38,103 bases of DNA from Singulisphaera sp. GP187 (GCA_945868805.1 CAMBMO010000021.1:1-38103); one strand, 5' to 3'. Shown: positions 26,054 through 35,424, counted from the first letter of the stretch. Notes: a model not told the origin generated them from the sequence alone. Numbers and translations: made by a program.

Positions 26054-26752
26054 CTATCCCACCCTTCGCCCACCCGCAACCAGATTCCCGCGCAACTTCG
26101 CTTGAAGTGGAGAGGCGAGAGCGATCAACATTCCAAGGCAGAGCAATCCGACGTTGACGAGAGAAAACCATGCGACAGCTTGCCAGTCGCCGGAAGTCGG
26201 GTGGGATGTCGGCGAATCCATCAGCGAGAGGATTGTTGGGATCCCTCCGAGGAACACCATCGAGAAGTCGTGCGTTGGACTTCCAATGGCGGCGAGAGGA
26301 AGCAGGATTCCCGTCGCGAGAGTCAACGAACAAATCATGGCCAGACCTCGCGCGCTCGATCGGGTCATCGCACTTCCAGCCGCGACGAAGCCCGACACTC
26401 CTGCAAGGGTCGCGATTGCCGCAATGTCAACGAGGAGCGCTCGTTCGATCGGCCATGGAGTCGCGAGGCGAAGTGGCCAGAGGACAAGCTGCCACAGACA
26501 TGCAAGAGAGATCGCGTCGATCATCGTTGTGCCGAGGACACGATCGCCTTGGACCTGGCTCAGTCGTATAAGTGGCCATGCGACAAACATTCCACCGGCG
26601 CAGGTCGCCAGCATCAAACGAACGGATGGAGCAAGTCCTGCTGGGGAGAGATGAAGGGGCAGCTGCGATCCGAATGCGCCGAATCCCGCCAAGACGATCC
26701 AACATCCGGATGCGATCACCAATCCTCGGGGTGGGTCAATGGCTGCCGACAT
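26054..26752 (-). CDS. Predicted multi-pass membrane protein, unknown function
   Basis: From the ATG at 26752 the protein has 232 residues with about six hydrophobic segments, such as LVIASGCWIVLAGFGAFGS, LMLATCAGGMFVAWPLI and GLAMICSLTLATGILLPLAA. I recognise no family. Its start overlaps the ftsQ-like gene by 17 nt, and greA follows by 16 nt. A longer in-frame start at 26953 would lie deep inside the ftsQ-like gene and is disfavoured. The position between a divisome-like gene and greA is unusual. It might be an envelope or transport protein. Confidence 0.7.
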   Translation of the reverse strand: MSAAIDPPRGLVIASGCWIVLAGFGAFGSQLPLHLSPAGLAPSVRLMLATCAGGMFVAWPLIRLSQVQGDRVLGTTMIDAISLACLWQLVLWPLRLATPWPIERALLVDIAAIATLAGVSGFVAAGSAMTRSSARGLAMICSLTLATGILLPLAAIGSPTHDFSMVFLGGIPTILSLMDSPTSHPTSGDWQAVAWFSLVNVGLLCLGMLIALASPLQAKLRGNLVAGGRRVG

Positions 26753-27539
26753 AATCGACGGAGAGATCGATCGACTGCGGTCCAGCGCCATCGATTCGTC
26801 CATATTGATTCGTGAGCAGATCGAGGTATCGAAGCTTTTGCGCGGCGGGCACCTCGGCCGATGCCTCACTGCCTGGCGCTCGACCCCAAATGAGTCGGCA
26901 CTGATTCGTGGTGAGGAGTGCAAGCGTTTGCCTCGTCCGAAACTCTCCGACATCTACCGCTGAGACCTGACTTCGCCACCGCTGAGTTCCGATGAGCTTT
27001 GCCATTTCGACTCCGGCAAGGAGATCTGCGCCTGGCCAGAGTTGACCGGCACGTGTTGGACGGGGGAGCGATGCGCCGAGAATTCGCGTGAGCTTTGGCG
27101 ATGTTCCGGGTGCGTAGGTTCGTGGCAGCAACCGACCGTTGCTGTCGAGCAAATGCTCGCCTTGGGCATCGACGACGAGCGCGATCGGATCCGCGAATGT
27201 TGCATCGACTTCGATCTCAGATGATCCGATTCTTCGAACTTGACGGACTTCGTTAAACCATCCAGACCCCATGAGCGCAGATTGCGCGCGTTCCAATCCT
27301 TGTCGGTCATAGGCCGATACACCCGCTTCACGTGCCACGAGAGTTTGGAGTGGCTCAAGATCAGACGGAGTCATCCATGAAGGAGAATCAAGAAACGCGA
27401 CTTCGATTCTGTCGCCCGGGCTTGCATGCACGCTCTGACGAAGCGATGGAACAGACCATCCGAAAGTGATGAGCAACAGGATTGCGAGTGTCGTTGCCGC
27501 GCCAACCCAGATCGAAGTCGCCTTCGTTCGTTCACTCAC
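26736..27539 (-). CDS. ftsQ: FtsQ-like cell division protein (POTRA domain)
   Basis: FtsQ/DivIB is a bitopic divisome protein. A GTG at 27539 overlaps the ddl stop by 8 nt and gives 267 residues. It has a short cytoplasmic tail, one transmembrane helix (ATTLAILLLITFGW), and a POTRA-like domain. That domain includes the pattern DRQGLERAQSALMGSGWFNE and IEVDATFADPIALVV, then LLDSNGRLLP, matching the usual ending of FtsQ's beta domain. Identification rests on this pattern plus the position after murC, murB and ddl, as in dcw clusters; the overall similarity is low. An ATG at 27641 is open but would overlap ddl by 110 nt. Confidence 0.72.
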   Translation of the reverse strand: MSERTKATSIWVGAATTLAILLLITFGWSVPSLRQSVHASPGDRIEVAFLDSPSWMTPSDLEPLQTLVAREAGVSAYDRQGLERAQSALMGSGWFNEVRQVRRIGSSEIEVDATFADPIALVVDAQGEHLLDSNGRLLPRTYAPGTSPKLTRILGASLPRPTRAGQLWPGADLLAGVEMAKLIGTQRWRSQVSAVDVGEFRTRQTLALLTTNQCRLIWGRAPGSEASAEVPAAQKLRYLDLLTNQYGRIDGAGPQSIDLSVDYVGSH

Positions 27540-28611
27540 CTGAACTGCCCTCGTTCGAACGAATAGTCGATTCCGATTCGTGATGTCCGCTCTGAGTTTC
27601 TTCCACAATCGTCGCGACACCATTGGCTTCAGATGTTGCATCGACTTCGGCGCCCGATTCGTGCGCAGGTCTGTCGTCGGAGTTGGGGCCCCGTCTCGAT
27701 CCGCGCTGATTCCCCTTCATTCTCGCAAGCGATCGCTCAACGAGTCTCGCGCACATCTGCGAGCATGAAATCCCCGCATGAGCCGCGGCCTTCGGGACCA
27801 GCGATTGAGCGGTCATTCCTGGCATCGAATTGATTTCCAAGAACCACGCGCCATCGCCATCCACCATGAAGTCGACTCGTGCGACATCTCGACAACCGAT
27901 TCGCTCGTACAGCAATTGGGCGGCATGTGCGATCTCCGCTCGAACTTCAGGTGAAAGCTCGGGCTCGAGGATGTATTTGGTGTCGGCGCGCTCGTATTTG
28001 GCACTGAAGTCGTAAAAGTCTTGCGTCGTCACAACTTCGATCATCGGCAGAAGATCGCGCTCAAGAATCCCCACGGTGATTTCTCGACCCGTGATCAACT
28101 TCTCCGCCATCAGGCGCGGATATTGGACTTCAAGCTCTGCGCGAGCGGCGGCAAATTGCGCTGCATCAAAGCATCGTCGAACTCCGAAGCTTGATCCATC
28201 ATCGATGGGCTTGACAACGACCGGCATTTCGAGATCGCAAGGCTCGCCCACAACCAAGATCCGAGCGGGTGGCGTTCGTATGCCCGCCGCACGGGCGAAC
28301 AACTTCGATGTGATCTTGTCCATCGAGATGCGCGAGGCACGTGGTCGGCTTCCGACATAGGGTCGTCCGTCGGCTTCCATGATTTCTTGAAGCGGTCCAC
28401 CTTCGCCGAATGGACCGTGAAGCACGGGAAAGATCACATCGCCAGGGAGCTGGCGAAGATCTGCGCTTGTCGGCGTGTCGATGACCTGCTCGTGAACAAT
28501 GAATCCGCCCGCTTCACGGAGTGCAGATGCGATCATTGCGCCTGACCTGATGCTGATGTCTCGCTCCGCATCCGGACCGCCCATCAACACAAGAACTTGG
28601 ACTTCACTCAT
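27532..28611 (-). CDS. ddl: D-alanine-D-alanine ligase with a C-terminal tail
   Basis: Ddl joins two D-alanines for the peptidoglycan stem peptide using ATP. The 359-residue protein has the ATP-grasp signs: FPVLHGPFGEGGPLQ in the N-terminal domain, MDKITSKLFARAAGIRTP, VVVKPIDDGSSFGV, and FLEINSMPGMT near the metal site (Glu and Asn present). The last roughly 60 residues are Ser/Glu/Gly-rich and not typical of the family, which usually ends near 300-320. That tail overlaps the ftsQ-like start by only 8 nt, so it is not just an overlap artefact. The start overlaps the murB stop (ATGA). Confidence 0.95.
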   Translation of the reverse strand: MSEVQVLVLMGGPDAERDISIRSGAMIASALREAGGFIVHEQVIDTPTSADLRQLPGDVIFPVLHGPFGEGGPLQEIMEADGRPYVGSRPRASRISMDKITSKLFARAAGIRTPPARILVVGEPCDLEMPVVVKPIDDGSSFGVRRCFDAAQFAAARAELEVQYPRLMAEKLITGREITVGILERDLLPMIEVVTTQDFYDFSAKYERADTKYILEPELSPEVRAEIAHAAQLLYERIGCRDVARVDFMVDGDGAWFLEINSMPGMTAQSLVPKAAAHAGISCSQMCARLVERSLARMKGNQRGSRRGPNSDDRPAHESGAEVDATSEANGVATIVEETQSGHHESESTIRSNEGSSGE

Positions 28612-29582
28612 GGAACTTCACTTCTCCTCTTATCAGCGTTTTCGCAACGCTTGGACCACACAACAACTTCGCGATCGAGCCGTATACCCGAATGATCGAG
28701 CACACGCTGTTGTACCGCAAATGCGAGCGCGAGGATGTCGTTGGCAGTGCCTCCTTCGCGGAGTCCGACGAAATTCCCGTGACGCTCGCTGACGAACGCG
28801 CCCCCGATGGATTGACCCTTCATTCCCGCCAAGTCAATGAGTCTTCCAGCGCTCTCGCGCCGTCCAGTCGCTGGGTCGATGGGGTTCTTGAACATGCAAC
28901 CGGCAGATCGGTCGGCCATCGGCTGTGTCGACTTTTTGTAGTCGAACACTTCCTTCACATGCTTTCTGATCTCTTCGGGATTTCCAGGAACAAGGTCGAA
29001 GTGCGCCGCGACAACAATCCCGACGGGCAAGGCGCATTGCCTGTATCCGAAGTCAAGTTCGGCGGCAGGAATCGTTCGATCCTCGCCATCGATGGTCAGC
29101 ATCTCGATCGAGTGCACACTTTGCGCGGTGTCGCCGAACGAACCACCGGCGTTCATGCGAACGGCACCTCCGACGGTCGCAGGGATCCCAGCGAGTTGCG
29201 AGAGTCCGCCAAGCCCCCGACGAGCCGATTCTTGGACGAGCTTCATCAGGTCTGCACCGGCGCCAATGCGTGTTGTCGATGTGCCATCACCGAGCCAATC
29301 TGCCTTCTGGAATGCCGGATGATTGAGCCGAACAACGACTCCACCAACGCCTTCGTCCGTCACGAGCAAGTTCGCGCCTGATCCGAGCACACGCACTTGG
29401 ATGTCGTTGGATCGACATCGTTGCATGAGTGTGCGCAAGGCTTCGATTGTTCGAGGCGCGATGAGCACTTCTGCATGGCCACCCGCCCCGTACCACGTGA
29501 GAGGTCCCAGTGGTGCGTCGGCGATCGCCTCGACATCGAGATCGCTCCACAGATTCTCCGTCACAGTCACGAGCGCACTCAT
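28608..29582 (-). CDS. murB: UDP-N-acetylenolpyruvoylglucosamine reductase
   Basis: MurB reduces UDP-GlcNAc-enolpyruvate to UDP-MurNAc with NADPH and FAD. The 324-residue protein has the FAD-binding VRVLGSGANLLVTDEGVGG, then LAGIPATVGGAVRMNAGG, and the loop SAGCMFKNP, where the position usually holding the catalytic Ser is Cys229. MurBs with Cys here are known, so activity is likely. GGAFVSERHGNFVGL and a C-terminal DREVVVWSK-type end complete it. It starts 7 nt after murC and ends in an ATGA overlap with ddl, so the three are one operon. Confidence 0.95.
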   Translation of the reverse strand: MSALVTVTENLWSDLDVEAIADAPLGPLTWYGAGGHAEVLIAPRTIEALRTLMQRCRSNDIQVRVLGSGANLLVTDEGVGGVVVRLNHPAFQKADWLGDGTSTTRIGAGADLMKLVQESARRGLGGLSQLAGIPATVGGAVRMNAGGSFGDTAQSVHSIEMLTIDGEDRTIPAAELDFGYRQCALPVGIVVAAHFDLVPGNPEEIRKHVKEVFDYKKSTQPMADRSAGCMFKNPIDPATGRRESAGRLIDLAGMKGQSIGGAFVSERHGNFVGLREGGTANDILALAFAVQQRVLDHSGIRLDREVVVWSKRCENADKRRSEVP

Positions 29583-29589
29583 CGTCAGT

Positions 29590-31119
29590 TCACTCGCACG
29601 GACTTGCCGCCGCGCGCGGTGGCAGTGACGCGACCGATTGGCAGGATTGCATCGAAGGAGAAGTGGCGCGCGCCTTGCGTGAATTCTTGATGAAGTCGTG
29701 GCCGATCTTCCAGACTGGTCCCGCCCCCATCACGACGATCAAATCTCCGTCCTGTGCCTCATCCTGCAAGAAATCGCCGATCGCATCAAAGTCGTCGATC
29801 GCCCGCGCGTTCGTGCCCTTTTCATTGAGTCGTGCGACGAGGTCCGCGCTTGATACGAGCGTTCGCTCGACTTCGCTATCGCGTACAAAGTAGATCGGCG
29901 GAACAACGACAAGATCGGCGAGCGAGAAGCTCTTGGCGAATTGCTCCAACAGAAATCGCGTTCGACTGTGCTGGTGTGGTTGAAAGACGCAGATGATTCG
30001 ACGAGGGCATTCGCTCGTTCGAAGTGCCGTGAGAGTTCGTTCGCACTCCGTTGGGTGATGCCCATAGTCGTCGAAGACTCGGACGGTTGCTCCCGAACGA
30101 GTGACGCAGGTGCCGAGATCCTGCATCCGCCGTTCGACGCCTGCGAAGTTTTCGAGCCCACGCTTGATCGAGTCTCGATCCGCGCCCAGCCAATTCGCAA
30201 TGATCGCCGCGGCGGCAGAGTTCAGCGCGTTGTGCTCGCCGGCGAGTCGGCCGATCCACGAAATCAGCTCGTCGTTTCGATGCCAGACAACCGTGGCGTT
30301 GCTCGAAGGTTCGTAATCGACTCGGTAGTCGGCTGTCGGCGACCATCCAAATGTGCTGACAGCGCAAGCCAGTCCGCTTGCGACCGCTCGACGATGCGCG
30401 CCGTCGTGGGCGATCAACAACCTGCCGCCACTCGCCGCCTCGGGCAGATTCCCCGCGAAGTGCCGAAAGGACTTCACGATTTCATCCAAAGATCCGTAGA
30501 CATCGAGATGGTCTTCTTCGACATTGTTGATGAGCGCGAGAGTCGGTTGGTGATCGTGGAATGAACGGTTGAACTCGCACGCCTCTGCGACAAAGATCCC
30601 CGGCGTGCCAGCGAGCGGACCGAACGGAATTGACTCGCTTCCCGTGCGCGTTCCACCCTTGAGCTGAGGGCAGTTCGCTCCAACGATGACCGATGGATCC
30701 AACCCAGCTTCGATCAACAGATGTGCCAGAAGAGCACTCGTCGTGCTCTTGCCGTGCGTGCCCGCGATCGAGACTGCAGTCCGTCCAGACTGCGCCCATC
30801 CGAGCGCTTGGGCGTATGTCATCGACTCGATCCCCAGTGCCTTTGCTTCGACGAGCGAAGGGTGATTCGGCGGGACCGCGGCGGAGTAGACGACCAGGTC
30901 GATGGCGCGAGTCAAGGGAGCGTTGTTGGCGCCGATGGCGACCTCGATTCCAGCGGCGGTGAGCGCATCGGTCGTCTCGCTCGCCAACTGATCCACTCCT
31001 GTGATCACCGCCCCTCGGGAGTACATCATCAGCGCGAGTCCGCTGGTTCCGCACCCTCCAATTCCAATAAAGTGAATGTGACGACCGCCGAAGACTGCAG
31101 CATCCTTGCTCGCGCTCAT
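29590..31119 (-). CDS. murC: UDP-N-acetylmuramate-L-alanine ligase
   Basis: MurC adds L-alanine to UDP-MurNAc with ATP. The ATG at 31119 gives 509 residues starting just before the conserved HFIGIGGCGTSGLALMM loop. The ATP-binding motif SIAGTHGKSTTSALLAHL is intact, as are VAEACEFNRSFHDHQP, NNVEEDHLDVYG, and the C-terminal VFDDYGHHPTECERTL and FQPHQHSRTRFLLEQF segments. About 30 residues after the core are Ser/Ala/Arg-rich and poorly conserved. A longer in-frame start (31272) would overlap the divergent regulator. It is the first gene of the leftward seven-gene run. Confidence 0.96.
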   Translation of the reverse strand: MSASKDAAVFGGRHIHFIGIGGCGTSGLALMMYSRGAVITGVDQLASETTDALTAAGIEVAIGANNAPLTRAIDLVVYSAAVPPNHPSLVEAKALGIESMTYAQALGWAQSGRTAVSIAGTHGKSTTSALLAHLLIEAGLDPSVIVGANCPQLKGGTRTGSESIPFGPLAGTPGIFVAEACEFNRSFHDHQPTLALINNVEEDHLDVYGSLDEIVKSFRHFAGNLPEAASGGRLLIAHDGAHRRAVASGLACAVSTFGWSPTADYRVDYEPSSNATVVWHRNDELISWIGRLAGEHNALNSAAAAIIANWLGADRDSIKRGLENFAGVERRMQDLGTCVTRSGATVRVFDDYGHHPTECERTLTALRTSECPRRIICVFQPHQHSRTRFLLEQFAKSFSLADLVVVPPIYFVRDSEVERTLVSSADLVARLNEKGTNARAIDDFDAIGDFLQDEAQDGDLIVVMGAGPVWKIGHDFIKNSRKARATSPSMQSCQSVASLPPRAAASPCE

Positions 31120-31231
31120 AGGTATTGCAGAATATCGGCACAAGGCCCCATGCGGCTTGCAATTACGCCGTCGACTCTCTTCGCCCTTCGCGCTCCGTGG
31201 GGACGCCCCGATCCGTACACTCTCGACCATC

Positions 31232-32611
31232 ATGGCAGACGCCAAGGAAGTCGTCCGCGCGCAGGTACTCATCGTTGATGACGAGAGGGATCATGCCGAA
31301 ACAATGGCCGAAGCTTTGCACAAGCCCGGACACATTTGCACCATTGTCAATGGCAAAGCAGCTGCGGAGGACGAGCTTCGGCATGGCAACTTCGATGTCA
31401 TCGTGACCGATCTCGTTATGGAAACTCCTCGTTCTGGGATGGAAGTCCTCGAGCTCGTTCGGCAACTCCACCCAGATGCCACGACGATCATGGTGACGGC
31501 GCACGGGGATATCCCGACCGCGAAAGAAGCACTCCGGGGCGGGGCGTACGACTTCATCGTCAAACCACTTGATCTTGTGGTCTTTCGAAATCTGGTCCAA
31601 CGTGCCGCCGAGTCGGTCCTCCTTCGGCACCAGAACGAACAGTTGCGCGGTGAGGTGGACGCGGCGTACGGATTTGAGGGAATCATCGGCGATTCAGCGG
31701 CGATCCGTCAGGTCATCGCCTCGATTCGGCAGGTCGCCCCGAGCAATCTCCCAGTTCTGATCGTGGGCGAGAGCGGTACCGGCAAGGAACTCGTTGCGCA
31801 GGCAATTCACCGCCACTCCAAGCGAAAAGAGCGACGATTCGTCCCCTTCAATGCGGCGGGGCAGGCAGAGAGCCTTCTGGAAGATCAACTTTTCGGGCAT
31901 GTCCGTGGGGCGTACACGGGTGCGGACAAGGATCGCGAGGGAGTGTTCGAATACGGCGATCGTGGCAGTGTCTTTCTCGACGAGATTGGCGATACCCCGA
32001 TTTCGATGCAGCCGAAGCTGCTTCGTGTTTTGGAAAAGGGGGAGATTGTTCGTTTGGGGTCGAATGATGCCCGTCAGGTCGACATTCGCTTCATTAGCGC
32101 CACCAATCGAGACTTGCGTGCGATGATCAAGCAGGGGCAGTTTCGCGAGGATCTCTTCTATCGCTTGCGGGGTGCTGAGATATCGATTCCGCCTCTGCGT
32201 GAACGGCGCGAAGACATCCCGCTCCTTGTCCGCCACGCGATCGGTCGATACGCGCGCGAGCTCGATCGTCCGATTCCGACCATCAGCGAACCAGCGATGA
32301 TGCGCTTGGTCGCCTTCGACTGGCCTGGAAATGTTCGAGAGCTGATGAATGTCATTCACCGCATGATGGTTGGGGCGTCCTCGGGAATCTTGGACGTTGG
32401 TGATGTTCCCGCCGAAATCCATACGCCCGATGGTGACGAAGCGGCAATAGGGATCGGCAGTCTCGCGGGATGCGGTTTGGGACGCCTCGAAAAGGAAGCG
32501 ATTCGACAGACACTCGCTATGACCGAAGGAAATCGCGAACGTGCGGCGCAGATGCTCGGCATTGGCGAGCGAACGCTCTATCGAAAGCTTAAGGAGTACG
32601 GACTCCGCTAG
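31232..32611 (+). CDS. NtrC-type sigma-54-dependent response regulator
   Basis: The protein has 459 residues in three modules. The receiver domain has VLIVDDERD (acidic pair near 16-17), the phospho-acceptor Asp60 in DVIVTDLVM, Thr89 and Lys111. The AAA+ core has Walker A GESGTGKE (179-186), GAYTGA (226-231), Walker B SVFLDE (246-251) and later ERREDIPLLV and WPGNVRELMNV. The C-terminal HTH is NRERAAQMLGIGERTLYRK (about 437-455). GAYTGA is a conservative form of GAFTGA, the loop that contacts sigma-54, so function is likely. No sensor kinase is seen nearby. lptF follows by 18 nt, and murC is divergent across 112 nt. Confidence 0.94.
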   Translation: MADAKEVVRAQVLIVDDERDHAETMAEALHKPGHICTIVNGKAAAEDELRHGNFDVIVTDLVMETPRSGMEVLELVRQLHPDATTIMVTAHGDIPTAKEALRGGAYDFIVKPLDLVVFRNLVQRAAESVLLRHQNEQLRGEVDAAYGFEGIIGDSAAIRQVIASIRQVAPSNLPVLIVGESGTGKELVAQAIHRHSKRKERRFVPFNAAGQAESLLEDQLFGHVRGAYTGADKDREGVFEYGDRGSVFLDEIGDTPISMQPKLLRVLEKGEIVRLGSNDARQVDIRFISATNRDLRAMIKQGQFREDLFYRLRGAEISIPPLRERREDIPLLVRHAIGRYARELDRPIPTISEPAMMRLVAFDWPGNVRELMNVIHRMMVGASSGILDVGDVPAEIHTPDGDEAAIGIGSLAGCGLGRLEKEAIRQTLAMTEGNRERAAQMLGIGERTLYRKLKEYGLR

Positions 32612-32629
32612 TGGCGGAATCCTTTTGAA

Positions 32630-34264
32630 ATGCCTTGGATCCTTGTTCGACACTCTCTCGTTGAGTTGAGCAAGGTCTTGCTCTTGACGACGGCGATCAT
32701 CGTCGTGGTCGTCGCATTCGGAGCGGTCATCAAGCCGTTGACTGGCAACCTTCTTGGTCCGGGGGGAATACTCAAGTACATCTTTCTCGCGATGGTGCCG
32801 ATGCTGCAGTACGCACTACCGTTTTCAGCTGGGTTCGCCGCGACAATCGTCACGCATCGATTCGCCGCCGACAACGAGATTCAGGCGATGTCGGTCAGCG
32901 GCATTTCTTACCGAGTGATCCTGCTTCCTCAGATCGTGCTCGGACTCGTGCTCACCGTCTTCATGTTCTTTCTGGTGCAGACCGCGATCCCGCGATTCCT
33001 CGGATTGATGAGCGATGTCATCACCCGCGATGCGGCGCAGATTTTCGTGAGCACGATCCGTTCTGGCGAGGCCTTCCGTGCCGGTGATTTTCTTATCTAT
33101 GCAGATCGAATCGCCATCGATGATGAAGTCGGTGGATCATCGCTTCAGCGCATTCGAATGGAAGGAGTCGCCGCGATCGAAGTCGACAGATCTGGTCAGC
33201 TCGGCACGGAATTTGTCGCGCGCAGCGGATCGGCCGATCTCTACACGTCGGGGAGCGAGATCGTCGTCAAGGTCGCATTTCGAGAAGCGACTGTCCTGCG
33301 ACCGAGTGAGTCGACCGTCGCGTTCATGTCGCTGGTTGAGCCCTTGCCGACGGTGATCGACGCAGGTTGGGAGCGAAGCCCGAAATACCTTCCGTGGTCC
33401 GAACTCTTCGCAGTGGTGCGAGATCCATCGAGGGGTGCGCTTGTCGCGATCGAAATGGCTCAGTTGAGGGATTCGATCGCTCCGGCACTCTTGATCGATC
33501 GCCTGGGGAGGCAGATCCAGGAGAGCGATCATGGCATTCTTGTCGGCGAGGAGTCGGGCAGAACATACGAGATTCGGGACGCGATACTCGGCGGGAGCGG
33601 ACTAATCCCTCGTCCACCCGCCAAGCGACTCACAGTTGTCGAAAGCGAGCGCAACCAGCCGATTCGTGAAGCAACTGCTCTTTCTGCCGCCCTCGTCCAG
33701 ACAACCGATTCGGCTGGATCGGAAGGGGTATATCGAATCGACCTGTTGCTCGTAGACCCGCGCGCACGGACCGTGGGCGGCGAAAACGACCGCGCAGTTC
33801 GGTGGCCTGCCCGTGTTGTCGGACTGGCAGTAGGCACCGACTCGCCCGAGGAATCGTCGACGCAATTGATGGAAGACGCTCGGCGAATCGCCGCGCAAAC
33901 CGCTCCGCCACTGGCAACTTTCGCACCATCGGCTCAGAAATTCATTGAAAAGGTTGAACGCGCTACTTCGGATACGCGGTACGAAGCGCTCTCCCACGTG
34001 TGGATGCGATTCGCTCAGCCGGCCAGTGTCGTCTTAATGTTGGTGCTCGGAGCGATTCTCGCAATCTGGAGGCGCAACAGCCTTCCCCTCACAATTTTTC
34101 TGCTCGCATTTCTGCCGGCAATCGCGAATGTGTTGCTCATTGCCTCTGGTCAATCGATCATGCGATCATCAAAGGTTGGCACTGGATTGACTGTCATGTG
34201 GATGGGCAACATCATCCTGATCGCGCTGATCTTCGGGATCGGAAGGAGGATGGCGAGGCGCTGA
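32630..34264 (+). CDS. lptF: LptF/LptG-family LPS export permease (LptF-like)
   Basis: LptF and LptG form the inner-membrane channel of the LptB2FG transporter that extracts lipopolysaccharide. The 544-residue protein has hydrophobic segments near 15-37, 48-72, 93-120 and, after a large periplasmic domain (about 125-450), three more near 462-480, 485-505 and 520-538. This 3+3 arrangement with a jellyroll-like middle fits the YjgP/YjgQ family. LptF is typically about 360 residues; this one is longer because of the middle region. It starts 18 nt after the regulator gene, and the next permease follows by 20 nt. Which of the pair is truly LptF is a guess. Confidence 0.85.
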   Translation: MPWILVRHSLVELSKVLLLTTAIIVVVVAFGAVIKPLTGNLLGPGGILKYIFLAMVPMLQYALPFSAGFAATIVTHRFAADNEIQAMSVSGISYRVILLPQIVLGLVLTVFMFFLVQTAIPRFLGLMSDVITRDAAQIFVSTIRSGEAFRAGDFLIYADRIAIDDEVGGSSLQRIRMEGVAAIEVDRSGQLGTEFVARSGSADLYTSGSEIVVKVAFREATVLRPSESTVAFMSLVEPLPTVIDAGWERSPKYLPWSELFAVVRDPSRGALVAIEMAQLRDSIAPALLIDRLGRQIQESDHGILVGEESGRTYEIRDAILGGSGLIPRPPAKRLTVVESERNQPIREATALSAALVQTTDSAGSEGVYRIDLLLVDPRARTVGGENDRAVRWPARVVGLAVGTDSPEESSTQLMEDARRIAAQTAPPLATFAPSAQKFIEKVERATSDTRYEALSHVWMRFAQPASVVLMLVLGAILAIWRRNSLPLTIFLLAFLPAIANVLLIASGQSIMRSSKVGTGLTVMWMGNIILIALIFGIGRRMARR

Positions 34265-34284
34265 TTCCGCCCGTCGCTGCCATC

Positions 34285-35424
34285 ATGCGAATTCTTACTC
34301 GATTCATCCTCCTGCGATTTCTGGGCAATTTCTTCCTGCTCTTTTCGCTCTTGTTTGTCTTTGCAATATCGATCGATGTCATCATTCAATGGGAGCAGTT
34401 CGCATCGAGCGCGGCGCAGATCGCGAAGGCGAACTCTGGATTCGACCAGGGTGGGAGTGCATTTGGAATTGCGAAGCTGATCCTCGAGTTTCACGGACCT
34501 CGTGTCTTTCAGTTCTATCAATACATGATGCCCCTCGTCGCACTTGGAGCGATGGGATTCACGGCGTCTGCGATGCACCGAAGTCGAGAATTGGTCGCGA
34601 TACTTGCGGTCGGGCTCTCGATGCGCCGGGCGACTTTTCCCATCGTGATCGGAATGTTCATTCTGTGTGCACTTCAAGTGGTGAATCAAGAGCTCATTCT
34701 GCCGCGGCTCGCGGCACGTCTCTTGCTCGAACACGGGGATATGGTTCGCGGCGCGATGCCAACATGGGGAATTGGACTTGCGGCAGATTCGCAGGGACGG
34801 CTCGTGCATGCGACGAGTTTCGACCCAGTGAGGAAGCAATTGAAGGGTCTCTATGCCGTCGAGAGGACCGCCGATGGTGCAGTTGCGCGGCGGATCGAAG
34901 CACCACTCGCGACATGGAGCGCCGAGCAGCGAGCGTGGATTCTCGAAAACGGAAAAGTCGGAAACCCGACTGGCCCATCGACCGCGCCGAGTGGTGAGAG
35001 ACAGCAAGTGTTCTCCGATCAACCCATTGCGTCGTTCCAAACGGATCTTGATCCCGACACATTGTCGCTCCGGCAGCACCGGCTCTATGCGCACATGCTT
35101 TCGCTTGCAGAGATTTCAGAACTTTCGCGCAACTCGGCATTCGACCCGACTGCGCTCCGTCGCTTCGCGGTCGGACGATTCGCGGCGTTGCTGGTGGGGA
35201 TCCTTGTGCTATTAATCTCGATTCCATTTTTCGCGCTTCGAGAACCGGCGTCACTCTTGCGTCAGGCAGTGCTCTGCGCGGGGATCAGTCTTCCGATTCT
35301 GCTCACTGCGATGATCATGATCACGCTGCCACTGCCGTGGATGCTTCCCACAGTCGGCGTTGTGCTTCCGGTGGTTGCACTCCTTCCGATTGCGGCCTGG
35401 CGTTTCGCCGCGATGAAGACGTGA
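34285..35424 (+). CDS. lptG: LptF/LptG-family LPS export permease (LptG-like)
   Basis: From the ATG at 34285 the protein has 379 residues, the family's usual size. Hydrophobic segments lie near 8-30, 63-80, 100-120 and again near 300-375, with a periplasmic jellyroll-like domain between them. MRILTRFILLRFLGNFF at the start and SMRRATFPIVIGMFILCALQ are typical of LptG-like proteins. The start is chosen because it is 20 nt after the upstream permease; the frame is open further upstream but would overlap it by about 265 nt. No ABC protein gene (lptB) is in the window. Confidence 0.86.
   Translation: MRILTRFILLRFLGNFFLLFSLLFVFAISIDVIIQWEQFASSAAQIAKANSGFDQGGSAFGIAKLILEFHGPRVFQFYQYMMPLVALGAMGFTASAMHRSRELVAILAVGLSMRRATFPIVIGMFILCALQVVNQELILPRLAARLLLEHGDMVRGAMPTWGIGLAADSQGRLVHATSFDPVRKQLKGLYAVERTADGAVARRIEAPLATWSAEQRAWILENGKVGNPTGPSTAPSGERQQVFSDQPIASFQTDLDPDTLSLRQHRLYAHMLSLAEISELSRNSAFDPTALRRFAVGRFAALLVGILVLLISIPFFALREPASLLRQAVLCAGISLPILLTAMIMITLPLPWMLPTVGVVLPVVALLPIAAWRFAAMKT

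Noticed and set aside
31106-31231. Longer start for the NtrC-type regulator
   Set aside because: It would overlap the murC start and add residues before the conserved receiver domain start; the ATG at 31232 is better placed.
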